Part shown: positions 47,001 through 58,594 of the stretch, one piece after another | Position numbering within the stretch: position 1 is the stretch's first letter | Layout: the number at the start of each line of letters is the position of its first letter | Assembly (NCBI RefSeq): GCF_030272615.1 | Contig: NC_081406.1 | Coordinates: 140,400,361-140,464,360, forward strand | Direction: 5' to 3' | DNA from: Cryptomeria japonica | Lineage: Eukaryota; Streptophyta; Pinopsida; Cupressales; Cupressaceae | Length of the DNA stretch: 64,000 bases | Program-made: the position numbers and the translations under genes | Notes under the pieces: model-generated | What the model was told of the DNA's origin: nothing | Database searches by the model: none | What the model saw: the letters and a program-made list of their open reading frames with translations, nothing else

Positions 47001-47151
47001 TCTTATATAGAGGACACTTTTGAAAATGGAGGGATAAGATTAAGAGATGAAAGAAATAAATGGTCGGCTAGGATAAAAGGGTAGGTAAAAGAAATAAAAA
47101 AATAATGAAGGGGGTTGGTAGAGGAAAATTAAAAGATAAATGGCATTTGGG
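44002..47151 (-). repeat. G leader and truncated 5' LTR
   Basis: On the minus strand this matches, in order, H 53287-55300, but extends further upstream. The upstream part (46740-47151) also matches 50220-50660. The copia LTR at 47152 cuts it, so the start of the LTR is missing. I cannot fix the LTR/leader border. No gene. Confidence 0.7.
45660..46560 (-). repeat. About 300-bp tandem repeat in G LTR
   Basis: Three units, recognised by aaccctaaattcc/aaccctaattttc/aaccttaattttc starts at about 45682, 45988 and 46267 and by gtttgtgaga/gtttgtgata/atttgtgaga motifs. The same triplication is in H at 53383-54250. Confidence 0.75.
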
Positions 47152-48082
47152 TGTTGGCAATTGACACTCATCCGATAAGGCTAATGGAATTTAGGGTTGT
47201 CATTGATGGCAACTCATTTAGAAACTCATCTGGAAACTCATCTTCAGGTGTCTATATTTATCATCGAGATTCATTGTTTAATTATTTTTCTTTGATTGGG
47301 TTAACCGATATTCACTACACTCAACCATTATATACACTTTGCTTTACACCAGGTTAAGTCTTGATCTCGGTAACATGCATTAGGAACCCGGTTAAGATAT
47401 CTTGTGGCCCTAATTATTTCTTTCATGGAATTTCTGATAGCGTGTGAAGGCCAACATAGTCATTGGGATTATGCATGATATACCTTGTGATCTGGTAGCC
47501 GACAATTTTATTTTCTTCATTTGAGGCCGACATGTTCAACATGTTGACAAGGTATTTAAGGAGATCTTTTAGCGATGGATTTGATATAAATTGAAATGTG
47601 ATTTTGATTGTGAATAGGTCAGAAATTGATGGTATGTTTTTTGGTAAGCCTTTGTGTGTAGTTTCATGTTTGCAGTCTGAACTAGTAGTAGAACAAAGTA
47701 TCAGTAAACCGATACACAAAGAGGGTTAATAGATCTTAAATTGGAACTTATCCAGCATGGTCAAATGTGTAAGTCAGTGATACTTTTTTTTGAGCAGTGA
47801 GTCTGATTGCATGTGCAATCCCCTTTATGTAATATTTGTATACCTTGGTCAAGTATATAGATATTGTGGGTATCATCCCCACCATGGTTTTTCCCTTTGC
47901 ATGGTTTTCCACATATATAAATATTTGTGTTATATTTGTGCTTCTTTATGCGTTATTTGGTTTATGCACTTAAATTTAATTAATGGTTAATCGGTTCATA
48001 AGCAATAAGTTCAAAATTAGTTTTAATGATAGAACACTGATTCACCCCCCTCCCCACCTCTCAGTGTTATTGGATTTCAACA
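47152..48082 (+). repeat. Copia-type 5' LTR (931 bp)
   Basis: Begins TGTTGGCAATTGACACTC, ends GGATTTCAACA, and is directly followed by a tRNA-iMet primer site. Same family as the solo LTR at 23296/39588. Contains the conserved cactgattcacccccc motif near its 3' end. It inserted into the G LTR; left flank ttggg. Confidence 0.88.
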
Positions 48083-48084
48083 AT

Positions 48085-48098
48085 TGGTATCAGAGCCT
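48085..48098 (+). promoter_or_regulatory. Primer-binding site (initiator tRNA-Met)
   Basis: TGGTATCAGAGCCT two bases after the LTR: the standard Ty1/copia primer site. Confidence 0.92.
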
Positions 48099-48668
48099 AT
48101 GCCTCAGAAGAATTTTAACCACTTGAGGAAGATTCAAAACTTGGAATTAATAGAAACTGGTTTGCAACAACAACTTCAACTTGCTCTTGAGGATATTGAT
48201 AATGAGTAGATGGAGAATAGTAAACTAAAGAATAAACTAATGCAAGCCAGAGAATACATCATTTCATTGCAAGGAAAACTTTCAGTTGTTCAATCCAAGG
48301 GGAAGGAACTCTATGATCAATTTTAAAATTAGAATAGTGATGAGGAGGATGCTATGAAGGATCAATGTTAGAAACTCAATCAGGAGAGAATTATCTTGAA
48401 TAATGAGATGCAAACCTTAACCATGAGAATGTGAAAGGAGATTGAAGAAAACCTAGCTCAAGCGGTGAAGGACAAATTTGATAAATGCTATAGAGTGGCA
48501 AATGAGAATGACATGTTGAGACTTGAGTTGATCCAGTCTCAGAACAATGAATAGGAACTTGAGAGATAGATCATAATCATGAGAGATGACTTAGTCATTG
48601 TGAATGAGTACAATGACAAGTTCAAAGTCAGCTCTGCAAAACTTGATGAACTATTGAATGTAGAACAC
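48099..48668 (+). pseudogene. Copia element: coiled-coil leader ORF, truncated
   Basis: ATG 48099 overlaps the end of the primer site region. A single frame of about 190 codons (MPQKNFNHLRKIQNLELIE...) is broken by about eight stops, without frameshift. Composition is E/K/Q/L/N-rich in heptads (for example LKNKLMQAREYIISLQGKL), a long coiled coil, and it ends ...AKLDELLNVEH where another LTR starts. It corresponds in place and character to the start of Inner ORF-A. The rest of the element is missing. Confidence 0.75.
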
Positions 48669-49377
48669 AATATATCATTGAGGGGGAGGGTGAATCAATT
48701 ATATTTAGAAATTTTCAAGTGGTGTGTGTGCAACCAGTAAGGTAAAGACAACACTAATAATCAAAAACACACAAAGTGAGTATCACATAACACCGATTAT
48801 ACGAGGAAAACCTAATGTGGGAAAAACATCGGTGAGAAAAACTACTAGAATCTACTGCTCCAATCCAACCTCACAATAAACAACTGTATTACAATTTTTA
48901 GGGAACCAACCTAAGGATCACCAACCCCTAATTTAGGGCACCAACCCAAGGAGCACCAATCCAAAGGAGCACCAACACCTGCATCGAGCACCAACTCAGT
49001 GATACAAAATAAAATTCCAAATTATTACAATGAAAGCACCTTGTTACAAATGAGGTTTTGTAACACCTATTCAAATTCTCTCCATTAGTTACAACTCTTC
49101 TCTGTCTCACTGGTCATTTCACTATCGGTTATCAAATCACTCTCTCTGAATCCTTTCTGGTTAATCTCTACCTTTGCTAACTTCCTTTGATGTTCACCCT
49201 GCACTCTATCACTCTCAGATGCCTTCCTACCAATTCACCTTTGCTATGTTTTCTACCGGTTGCTCTGCTTCCTTTTTCTTTTTGATTCTCCTTCTACTCT
49301 ATATCTTTCTTGCTTGATCGCCACAAGTACTCACCCTTCTCTACTTAACTCTGTGTTGTTGTCTTAGAGTCTCTCTT
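48669..49377 (-). repeat. Copia-like LTR fragment A
   Basis: Starts cattgagggggagggtgaatc, the LTR end motif in reverse orientation, and runs for about 700 bp with the phrase ggagcaccaa repeated. It is related to the next fragment, which cuts it off. Confidence 0.65.
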
Positions 49378-50150
49378 TGTTGAACATAAATGTACCACTG
49401 AGAGGGGGGTGAATTAGTGGTTCTTAAATTATTTTCCCTTTTAAAGAAATCTTAGAATACCAGTTGTTATCCTAAGCACTAAATAATCAAACTGGTAAGA
49501 CAAATGAGGATACAAAAAGAGACACTGCAACCCACAACACCATATGTATGAGGAAAACCCAATATGGAAAAAATATCGGTGAGAAATGTTGTTGGAGACT
49601 ACTAATCCAATCCAGCCTGACAAATGAAACACTAAATTGCAACGATTTAGGGCACCAACCCAAGGAGCACCAACCCCTGCACCAAGCTCCAACTTGGTGA
49701 TGTATAGTGAAATACAATTTTGATATAGTTATAGCTTCTGGTAGCAAATGAGTTCTGCAACTCTTGATCAAATAGGTTTCTGTCGGTTAACAATCTTCTC
49801 ATCTTCATTGAATCTCACACTACCGGTTATGAGATTACTCTATCTGATTCTTGGCTACTCTTCCTTCACCCTCAGTCGCACAACACACTATGTCACACTT
49901 GGATAATTTTTTAATTACCACTCCTCACTGGTTAGCTTAACTGTTATGACTTCGACAATTTACCAGTATTTTGTCACTGTCGGTTAAACCCTCTCATTGG
50001 TTTACCTGCTCACTCACTCTACAAATTTCTTAGAATAAATTCTAAGGTATATTATCCTTCTCTGCGCTCAAACTCATTTCACTCTCCTTCACATTAAGCC
50101 TTAATCTTTTCTGTCTCAAGCTCATCTATTTATAATCTTGGATTCCCGCC
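49378..50150 (-). repeat. Copia-like LTR fragment B
   Basis: Starts TGTTGAACATAAATG then ccactgagaggggggtgaat, and repeats landmarks of fragment A (gaggaaaaccc-atgtg/atgga, gggcaccaacccaaggagca). The right border is uncertain. Confidence 0.6.
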
Positions 50151-50942
50151 TAAAACCGCATTCAACAATATCGTTGTTTATGGTAAAAATGGAAACAACA
50201 ATAATATTGAAAGACTAAATGAATTCAACCGCAAAACCCTAGCCTAACAACAACAAAGATCCACCATAACATATGAAGATTACCTAACACAGTGCAGATC
50301 AAATGAAATCACAAAGATTATACCATCACATGTCCAATAGGATTTTGATCTCCATTCTTCCTATCTCCATTGACCTTGCTTGATATATTTGCTCTCAGAT
50401 TTTATGTTTGCATAAGAGCTCAACAAAGAATGGAAATGTGGTTGCAAGTAGGCTTGATCGCATATGAAATTTTGAATGCTAGAATACTTGATTAGGGTTG
50501 ATAATGAAGGAAGCATCTTCTTATATAGAAGACACTATAAGAAATGGAGGGATAAGATTAAGAGGTGTAAAAGATAAATGGTCGGCTAGGATTAGAGGGT
50601 AGGTAGAAGAAATAAGAAAATAATGAAAGGGTAGGTAGTGTAGGAATTAAGAAATGAATGACATGTGTCTTGGGTAGAAAAGGCTAATGAATTAATTAAA
50701 TAAATAAAGATTTATTTAATTAATAGAAGAAGTGGGATCAATTAAATAAATAAAAGTATTTATTTAATTTAGGGAAAGGGTACTTTAAATGTATTTATTT
50801 AAATGGGAAATAAAGCTAGAAGAGGATAAATGAATTAATTAAATAAATAAGGATTTATTTAATTAATAGAAGAATTAGGCTAAAATAATTAAATAAATAA
50901 AGATATTTATTTAATTAGACTGGACAATTTTAGGTGTCTACA
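50151..50942 (-). repeat. Element K: Tat-type LTR, 5' part of 3' LTR
   Basis: On the minus strand the LTR starts TGTAGACACCTAAAATTG at 50942, next to a polypurine tract. 50220-50660 matches the G LTR at 46740-47151. The outer 240 bp (50690-50925) carry four AT-rich hairpins built on ttaattaaataaataa and its complement. The LTR is cut at its 3' side by the copia-like fragment. Confidence 0.75.
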
Positions 50943-50961
50943 TTTTGCCCCTCTTTGAGAC
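50943..50961 (-). promoter_or_regulatory. Element K polypurine tract
   Basis: Minus strand GTCTCAAAGAGGGGCAAAA directly before TGTAGACACC. Confidence 0.75.
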
Positions 50962-51478
50962 AATGCAACTTGTCGTGTTGTTTCAAGGAAGATAAGATGA
51001 ACTGATACAAAGTTGCCCCAAGATGGGAATGATATGCCCCCTCAAGAGATTGGATGAAAAATGTTGGAAAAGATCACAGACAATCTCTCGATAAGAAAGA
51101 AAGTGTAGAATGGACTGACTAGATAGGATAGAGTGACAGAGTCATGGGATAAAGAAGACTAACTCAGGAGAGTAGGGCTAGGGTAGTCTATAAGATAGAC
51201 TATGAGGGAAAACATCCTCATTGTCATCCACACATCCAAGAGATCAGAGTGCAAAGAGAGCAAAGAGCGGTTAACAATTAGCAGCGATGGTATTGGTGCA
51301 TGGATTTGATCGCGTTCACCGATTTTAGAAGCCAACAGATGCAGGAGAGCTGGTAAGTACCACAAAACCTCCTTGTACCTTGGTGCATTAATTGTTGTCA
51401 TAGATGCATATTAGGTAGGTCAATAAATGCGCTCTAGGTAGGTCTAGAAAAATGTCAAGTGGGGGCGAAAAAATGTTA
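50962..51478. other. Element K 3' untranslated region
   Basis: Non-coding between polypurine tract and the first tandem array; purine-rich on the plus strand. The open frame at 51159-51401 (minus) has no domain. Confidence 0.5.
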
Positions 51479-51730
51479 AGGCACGTCTGCGTTGGTGCCA
51501 AATGCGTCTGGGTAGGCTAGGCACGTCTGTGTTTGTGCCAGGCGCATCTATGAATTCAGTAGGGTTTATGTACAATATGAGTGCGTTTGTGTCTTGCAAG
51601 TGCATTTATGCAAGACAGGCACATCTAGGTAGATCAGAGGCACATTTGTGTGATTCAAGCGCATTTGTGTAGAGCAGGAACGTATGTGCAATATGTAAGC
51701 ATGTTTATATCATGAATGCACATTTATGTC
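51479..51730. repeat. Element K array 1: GCRCRTYTRTG repeats
   Basis: About a dozen degenerate copies of a gcacgtctgtg-like 11-mer spaced 18-40 bp. Confidence 0.7.
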
Positions 51731-51734
51731 TTCA

Positions 51735-52112
51735 AGGCCAAATTGGCAATTTTGTGATGAACATATGCTATAGATTGGTAAGTTACTGAGAGGATACACT
51801 CAAATAGGTCCTCTAGGGAAGACTAGGATAGTAGATAGGGCTAGGATTGAAAATTCTGTGATAGAACATACGTTGCCAATTAGGAAACTACTCAAGAGGA
51901 TACACTCAAGCAGAGGCCCTAGGATAGGATAGATCCAGGCACTTTGTGATGAATAGGGAGTACCATAGACATTGACAATTTTGTGATAGAACATACGTTG
52001 CCAATAGGATTAAGCTAAAATTGACAATTATGTGATAGAACATACATTGTCAATTGGATAAGCTACTCAAGAGGATACACTCAAGTAGGTGCCCTAAAAG
52101 ATAGGATCAAAG
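51735..52112. repeat. Element K array 2: tgtgatagaacatacgttgc repeats
   Basis: Interspersed copies of tgtgatagaacatacgttgccaat (about 51860, 51982, 52030) and of actcaagaggatacactcaa (about 51890, 52068), with a degenerate copy at 51785: a higher-order repeat of roughly 180 bp. Confidence 0.75.
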
Positions 52113-52295
52113 CAGCACTTTGTGATGAACATGGAATGCTACTAGGATAAAAAGTAGTACTTTGTGATGAACAGGGAGTACTAAAAAGAGTAGCACTTTG
52201 TGATGAACAGGGAGTGCCAAAAAGTAGTACTTTGTGATGAATAGGGAGTACTAAAAAGAGCAGCACTTTGTGATGAATAGGGAATGCCACTATGA
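52113..52295. repeat. Element K array 3: 36-bp tandem repeat, five units
   Basis: Units start at 52113, 52155, 52191, 52225 and 52261, each with actttgtgatgaa-a-ggga-t. Related to the shorter motifs in array 2. Confidence 0.88.
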
Positions 52296-52322
52296 TTGAC
52301 ACACTTGATTTGCTTGATTGCA

Positions 52323-53285
52323 GGAGGACCTACCGATGTTGGAGTCACGAGAGCGATTCCCTTCGACTCAGATTTTATGACCAAAGTTGACACTCGAGGA
52401 GAGAGCAACAGTTCAGGCTATGGGACTGCGACATATTCTGTATGTGCCCGAGTTTCAGGTGAACATGGGATTTCTGACTACATTAGCTGAGAGATGGCAC
52501 TCAGAGACATGCACTTTTCATTTGTCGATGGGTGAGATGATAGTCACGTTGGAGGATGTGTACAGGATACTGCGGATATCGATCGATGGGGAGTTAGTTC
52601 CTTACGGTCGAGAGGGAGACATGGATAAACTGAGATGAGTGTTACAAGATCCAGGACTAGAGATGAGGGCATGAAACGTGGCTTAGGATACCATGAGATG
52701 GATAGGATTGGCACTACTAGCGGTACTGGCAGGAGTGATCAGTGGGTTCTTATGTCCAGATAGGATGACATGAGGGTTGGTAGTGGGGTGGGGGAGGACT
52801 CTGGAGACATTGGTGACAAAGCACACTAGGTTTACATGGGGACTATTTTTGTTGGCACACTTGTACTATGAGCTACATTAGTTTATATATCACAGATTGA
52901 CAGGATTAGGATGTGGGGTGACACTATTGCCGGTATGGGCTTATGAGCATCTGTCGGTTACACGATCGATCCACTTCAGGGGTAGAGGACATGGGCGTAG
53001 CTATGTACACTTATATGATATGATTACATCTCAGCCACAGATTGGGAGATTGGAGTATTGGCATCGAGTGATCGATGAGGTAGACAGTGTGGTATGGAGG
53101 CCATATCAGGACTGTGAGGAGTGGGAGGATGATGTAGTGGAGCTACCATATGTATTTCAAAGCAAGTATCTTATTGGTCGGACACCGTATGTTATTGAGA
53201 GACAATTGGTAGATAGGGTGGGTAGGCAATTTGGTAGGATACAACGGATTCCATGGGGTTCATGGATGTATGCACGGATGGTGAG
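52323..53285 (+). pseudogene. Plant mobile domain (PMD) protein, antisense ORF
   Basis: One frame with about six stops follows a splice-acceptor-like ttgcttgattgcag (52309-52322). Landmarks are LTLEERATVQAMGLRHIL, FLTTLAERWHSETCTFHL, GEMIVTLEDVYRIL with ISIDGELVPYG, HLYYELH, YWHRVIDEVDSVVWRPY and LVDRVGRQFGRIQRIP. These are the hallmarks of the plant mobile domain (aminotransferase-like PMD) found in MAIN-like genes and in several plant transposons. It lies next to the 3' arrays of K and on the strand opposite to K. Antisense extra ORFs between pol and 3' LTR are known in Tat gypsy elements. The right end is cut by the truncated H LTR. Role unknown, now non-functional. Confidence 0.82.
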
Positions 53286-53286
53286 A

Positions 53287-55677
53287 ATAACCTATATTGT
53301 TGTTTTGTAAAACAATTTAGAGAATAACCTTGTGCAGCTAGGCTTTTGGACATAAAATCAAGATCTTGGATAGATTTGATCCGATCACACAAATGCCTTG
53401 GAAATTTTGTACCAATTTTTTTTGGCAAGTTGAAGATAGTATCAAAAGCTCTCAAACCAGAATTTAGATCTATTGGAGCATATTTTAATTTTCTATGAAT
53501 TTTTTATGAATTTCCATAAAAAATTAATTTTGAGAGCAAATGAGAGAATGTTTTGGATTTTCTTACATTTTTGGAAATATCTTAGAATTATACATAGGAT
53601 CTCTACTTTGTTATTTTAATTTTTATGCAAAATATTTCCTAAAAAATTAGATCTTTATAAATTAGGGTTTTTCATTATTTTGATCAGATCTCACAAACTG
53701 CTTTGAATTTTGAGATCCAATTTTGTTTCCTTGTCAAGAACAATATCACAAATTGTCAGTAAAAAAATTAGATTTGTTGGATCATATTTGAATTTTCTAT
53801 GAATTTTTTATGCATTTTTATAAAAAATTAACTTTGAGAGAAAAGTACCGAACTTTTCGGATTTTGTTACATTTTTAGAAATATCTCAAAATTATACACA
53901 TGATATATTGTTTGTGATTTTAATTTTGATGCAAAATAATTGCTAAAAAAATGGATATTTAAACATTAGGGTTTTGCATTATTTTGCTCATATCTCACAA
54001 ACTGCTTGAAAATTTTGTAGGAATTTTTTTGTGCAAGTTTGAAATGCTAGCAGGAGTTTCCAGTAAAAAGTTCAGATTTTTTGGATCAATTTTGCATTTT
54101 ATATGATTTTTCATAAAAAATATTTTTTGGAGCAAATTAGAAACTTCGTTGGATTTTCTTACATTTCTGGAAATGTCTTGAAATTTTACAGGTGGCATGT
54201 TTTTTATGATGCAAAACAACTCATGGAAAATCAAATCTTTGAATCTATCTAAAAAACATCCTGTCGAAGGCCCCTATTTCACAAAGTCTTTTGGATATAA
54301 AGTTTACCTAACTTGTGTGCTTGCGGGAGGGGTATTATTGCAAAACTAATCAAAAATCTTTGTTGTATATTTTTGGCAAGGGTTTTTTTATCTTTATTGT
54401 GTGTCTTGTTTTCATAGATTACCAAACACTTCAATTAGTGCACTAAAATTGAACCAGTGTCTTTTGTGTCTTGAGTAATAGGCTCTTTTTGTTTAATCTC
54501 TAGAGGGCCTGTCTCCCTGTGTGGTCATTAGGACTACTAGTGAGGAGAGAATGACCCAAGTGGTAGCGAGGAAAACCCACCTCTTCCAAACCACTATAAA
54601 TAAATGTATCCATGGTGAAAGCCATGGGTAACACGTGCTGATTAGTTCATACCGACACTATGTCTCCCCATAAACCCATTTGATCAAATTTATTTGATCA
54701 GTTGTAGGGCATAACCCCTACCGGCTGGGAGCCTTCTGTATTTACAGAGTTGAAAGTGTCACATGTATGGCCACATGAGCGGATGCCCTTACTAGCACCT
54801 TTTTGTTTTAGAAAGCCAAAATCCTTCTAGTTGTTAGGGCAGGAGGTTAGACCTCTAGAGCGGCCCACACACATATGGTTCTTAGTAGAGATACAAAGTT
54901 CACCATGAGGATTTTTCATGGGGACTGATGCTTGGCTGCCCTAGAGAAGTGAGTGCCAAGGGTGGAGCCAGTGGGGTCAAGCATCTAAGTATCTACTTTG
55001 AATAGTGTAGCCTTAGGGGAAACCCCATGTGGGATCAACAACTATTGTCATGGCCAGCCATAAAAATTATGCTTGTCTTCTTTTGAACATTCAAACATTC
55101 AAGGTCAAACATCAAAACATTGTGTCTTTTTTGTCTTCAAGTGTATGCAAAACATTTTTACATCAAAATGGACAAATTCAGATTTGGTTACAACAACTTC
55201 ACAAACTGGAAAAATTTACACTCCAACAAACAAGAGCAATTAGTTTTAGAATTCTTGATTTTCCTATGTTATTTCTCTAGATTTTTATCTAGCATTCAAC
55301 CTACCTTTGGGTCTCACAAATTTCATCATTGCTTTACACCTTGCATTACATTCACATTTGTCTAAACTTGAGTCAAAAGTCACTTGCTTATCCTCATCTT
55401 ACTTTGTCAACACACTACATACAACAACATTTTGCTAAGTGGTCCCTCATCAAGGTCTATCACCTTTGGGCCTCATTTGGTCTTACTTAGAGTCAAGGTC
55501 AACTTACCTCATCAAGAGAAACTATCATCTCTTTGGAAGTCACACCTACTCTACTACATACATACTTGGTCTTACACTTTGGACATTGTAGGTACACCTC
55601 ATATTCATTTGCATTCCATCCAACTCTTGGTCTTCCATTTTCATTTAGTCTCACACATCTTGGTCAATACCTAGTTC
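53287..55677 (+). repeat. H truncated 5' LTR and leader
   Basis: Matches the reverse complement of G 44700-46570. Contains the 304-bp tandem triplication. The primer site cannot be placed with confidence; TGGCCAGCC near 55050 is only a weak candidate. No gene; open frames at 55029-55365 and 55384-55674 have no domain. Confidence 0.65.
53383..54250 (+). repeat. 304-bp tandem repeat in H LTR
   Basis: Three units beginning gatcacacaaatg (53383), gatctcacaaactgctttg (53687) and tatctcacaaactgcttg (53991). Confidence 0.82.
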
Positions 55678-57897
55678 ATGTTTGAAACCCATTCCCAAAA
55701 ATCTAGGAGAGAAACTAAAGAGGCTCAAGAGTCCACAAATATGAGTGCCTATGAGTATGATAATGATGTCTTTTTCAATTCTGGTCATACCACATTACCT
55801 GACATGGACACTTATAGAAACATTCAAAATATTGAGAACATGGATAACACAAACAACAATGATACACACAATGACAATATGGACAACTTTTCCGTACATT
55901 CAATAGAAGTGGAAGACTCCATTATGGATCCCTATTTTAATCAATTGGTTGAGGAAATAATGAGGAGAGATAGACAATATTTCTTACAAGTGATGGCACA
56001 AAGTGGAGCCAAGATCCCTCATGATTTTGACATGTCTCAAATAATAGAAAATCAACCTTTGCATGAACCTCAACTCAACATGGATCAAAGGAGGCCTAAT
56101 ATTGGAGGCAATAGAGGACCACATTTTGTGCCTGAATCACCATAATCTTTGTTTCAAAAACCTGAGATCCCACATACACATGGTCAAGCTTATGATACTC
56201 ACCTTCGTAGACCATTATGGAAGTCTTATGCAGAAAAATATACTCAATCACATACCAATGCTAAGGGCCAATTACCAAAGAAATTGGATATCCAAAGGCA
56301 TGTTCAAAATTTGGACACAAGGAAACCCCGCATCAAATTTGGGGGCAACACACTAGAAAAATCTCTTGACATTCCTATAGAGTATGGTATACATGGACAA
56401 AATAGATATTCCATTCCTCATTATGACTCAATACCAAGGGGTTCCTATACTCAGTATCATTATAGACCTCCTCCATATGAGCATGTTTATGATCAATACC
56501 ATCCATATATGAAATATCCTCCTCCTCCACCCAGTGGCTCAGGCATGGGATATGGTCCAAGAAGTTGATCTCCACCCAAGAACAATTTGGAACAAGTAAA
56601 GGATTTACAATAGAAAATGGAGGATATAAATACACCAAAGATGGCTTACACAATGAGAGACATATGTCCCTATCCATTTGACAAAAGCATTCTAATGCCT
56701 CCTTTTCCTACACATTTCGTGACACCTAAGTTCGATAAGTACAGAAAAGGAGATCCTAAGGCACATATAAGATAGTTTTTCATAGCTTGCATTGAGGTAG
56801 CAGTAGAAGAGACATATTTGATGAGACTATTCCCACAAAGCTTAGGTGATCAAGCTATGGAATGGTTCTCCCAACTCCCACCTGGAATTAAGGCATGGGG
56901 TGATTTAGTAGAGGCTTTTATCCAACATTTCTCATACAACATAGAGACAGACATATCAGTCACTTCTTTGTGCAACACCAAGCAAAAGGATGGAGAGTCT
57001 TTTTCATCATTTTTTACAAATATGGAGGAATCTAGCTAGCAGATGCTCTTGTGAAATTCCACAAAAACAAATGGTAGAGATGTTCACCCAGAATGTTAAC
57101 AAAGACATTGGTTATGACCTGAGAAAAGCTTGTTTGTCCACCTTCAAGGATGTCATTGAAAAAGGCTTAGCAATAGAGAAGGTCCTAATTGAACAAGGAG
57201 TAATTAAGATATTCAAAGAAAACAAAGAGGACTTTAAAGGAAAAGACAAGCCAAGATTTTGGAATAAAAACAAGAACACAGTCAATGATGGTGTTGTTGA
57301 TGCCAATACAGTACGACCCAAAATCATTTTTTCTAGATCAAGCTCTACAAACAATCAAGTGAATACTCAAACAACTTCAAAACCATGAAGGAGATACACC
57401 CCATTGGGAGAACCACTTTAGTCAGCTTTCAAGAAGCTAGTGGCAAATGAAACAATAACAATTCTAGATATGCCTCCATATGAGCCAAAGGTCAAAACAA
57501 CCTGGTGGAATGACGATGAATACTGCGAATATCACAAAAGAAAGGGTCATAAAATAGGAAATTGTCATCGACTAAATAAAATCATACAAGATCTTATTGA
57601 TAAAGGAGGCATTGAGATTGAAGGACATTCATCTAATCAAGAACATGAGATGTTCAAGGAACCATTCCCTAAATATGACAAGGGAAAAGCTAAAGCCACA
57701 GATGACCAGACCAACTATACCAAAGCATCCTATAACTATGATTCAACTATTAATCACATTTCAAAGGACAATTATGTCTCTACCATTATGATCAAGGACA
57801 AAATGCCTAAAAATTCTACCCAAAGACCCAAGGTTGTCCTAAAAAGCATTGGATCTTCTTCTGAACCTACCTTTGAATGTAATGTTACAACTCATTG
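55678..57897 (+). pseudogene. H Gag polyprotein
   Basis: Starts at ATG 55678 (MFETHSQKSRR). Acidic N/D-rich N-terminus, then a P/Y-rich stretch (PPPYEHVYDQYHPYM), then the Gag core: TPKFDKYRKGDPKAHI-like, LMRLFPQSLGDQAMEWFSQL, WGDLVEAFIQHFSYN. A one-base insertion in the T run near 57010 shifts the frame, and the sequence continues LASRCSCEIPQKQMVEMF, KVLIEQGVIK, TPLGEPL. A CX2HX4HX4C finger (CEYHKRKGHKIGNC) lies at about 57528-57569, followed by LNKIIQDLIDKGGIEIEG. It would form the particle and bind RNA. Stops at 56143 and elsewhere make it non-functional. Confidence 0.88.
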
Positions 57898-58594
57898 AGG
57901 TAAATTCACTTTGCAAGGTGCTCCAAATAAAAACACCACTTCCTCATCAACCAAACCTGAGTATGACCTTGTAAAATAGTTAGGGAAGACACTTGTACTT
58001 ATCTCAATCCTAGAGCTTTTATGCATATCCCCTGCACATAAGGCCATTCTTGATAAAACTTTGAGAGACACTTCCATCCCCACTGTTCTAAACGTGGACA
58101 AGTTTTGAGCCATGGTGGGATACCTTTTTGTTCCACACTCCCTTACATTCATAGAAGCTGATGACGCCTCGATGATCCAACCACATAATGCACCTTTACA
58201 CATTGAAGCCTTGTTACACAAACATCGAATAAAATGAGTCTTGATAGATGGAGGAGCTAGTCTCAATATATGTACTTTGAACACAATAATATGATTGGGA
58301 TATTCAGATAAAGCTATGAATGCTACAAACAAAATTACCATTAAGGCATATGATGATGAAGAGAATTCATCCAAAGGCACAGTCACCTTACCTCTCAGGG
58401 TTGGGCCAGTTACAAAAGATGTGGTTTGTCATGTCCTAGACCTAGATCTCACATACAACATATTGCTAGGATGTCCTTGGATTCATGAGATGAGGGTAGT
58501 CCCATCTACATACCACCAATGCATTAAGTTTCCTCACAATGGAGTTGAAGTAATAGTTAATGGTGATCCTATTCCATTTATATAATACAATAAC
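57898..58594 (+). pseudogene. H retropepsin-like protease
   Basis: Same frame as the Gag C-terminus. Motif V-L-I-D-G-G-A-S-L-N-I (about 58235-58270) keeps the catalytic aspartate. It continues with IKAYDDE, GTVTLPLRVGPV, LDLTYNILLGCPWIHEM and PSTYHQCIKFPHNG, the standard tail of plant gypsy proteases. Four or more stops upstream. Needed for Gag-Pol maturation. G carries the same domain in pieces at 39589, 23223 and 780. Confidence 0.85.

Noticed and set aside
47151-47357. 68-residue frame at the start of the copia LTR
   Set aside because: It is non-coding LTR sequence; the same bases read on the other strand at 39455-39588 give the tail of the chimera above.
48669-50150. The two copia-like LTR fragments as a 5'/3' LTR pair of one element
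   Set aside because: There is no interior between them and they are only partly similar; nested or tandem LTR remnants explain them better.
55029-55674. Small open frames upstream of H gag
   Set aside because: They are in the leader; no family features and no agreement with the parallel region of G.
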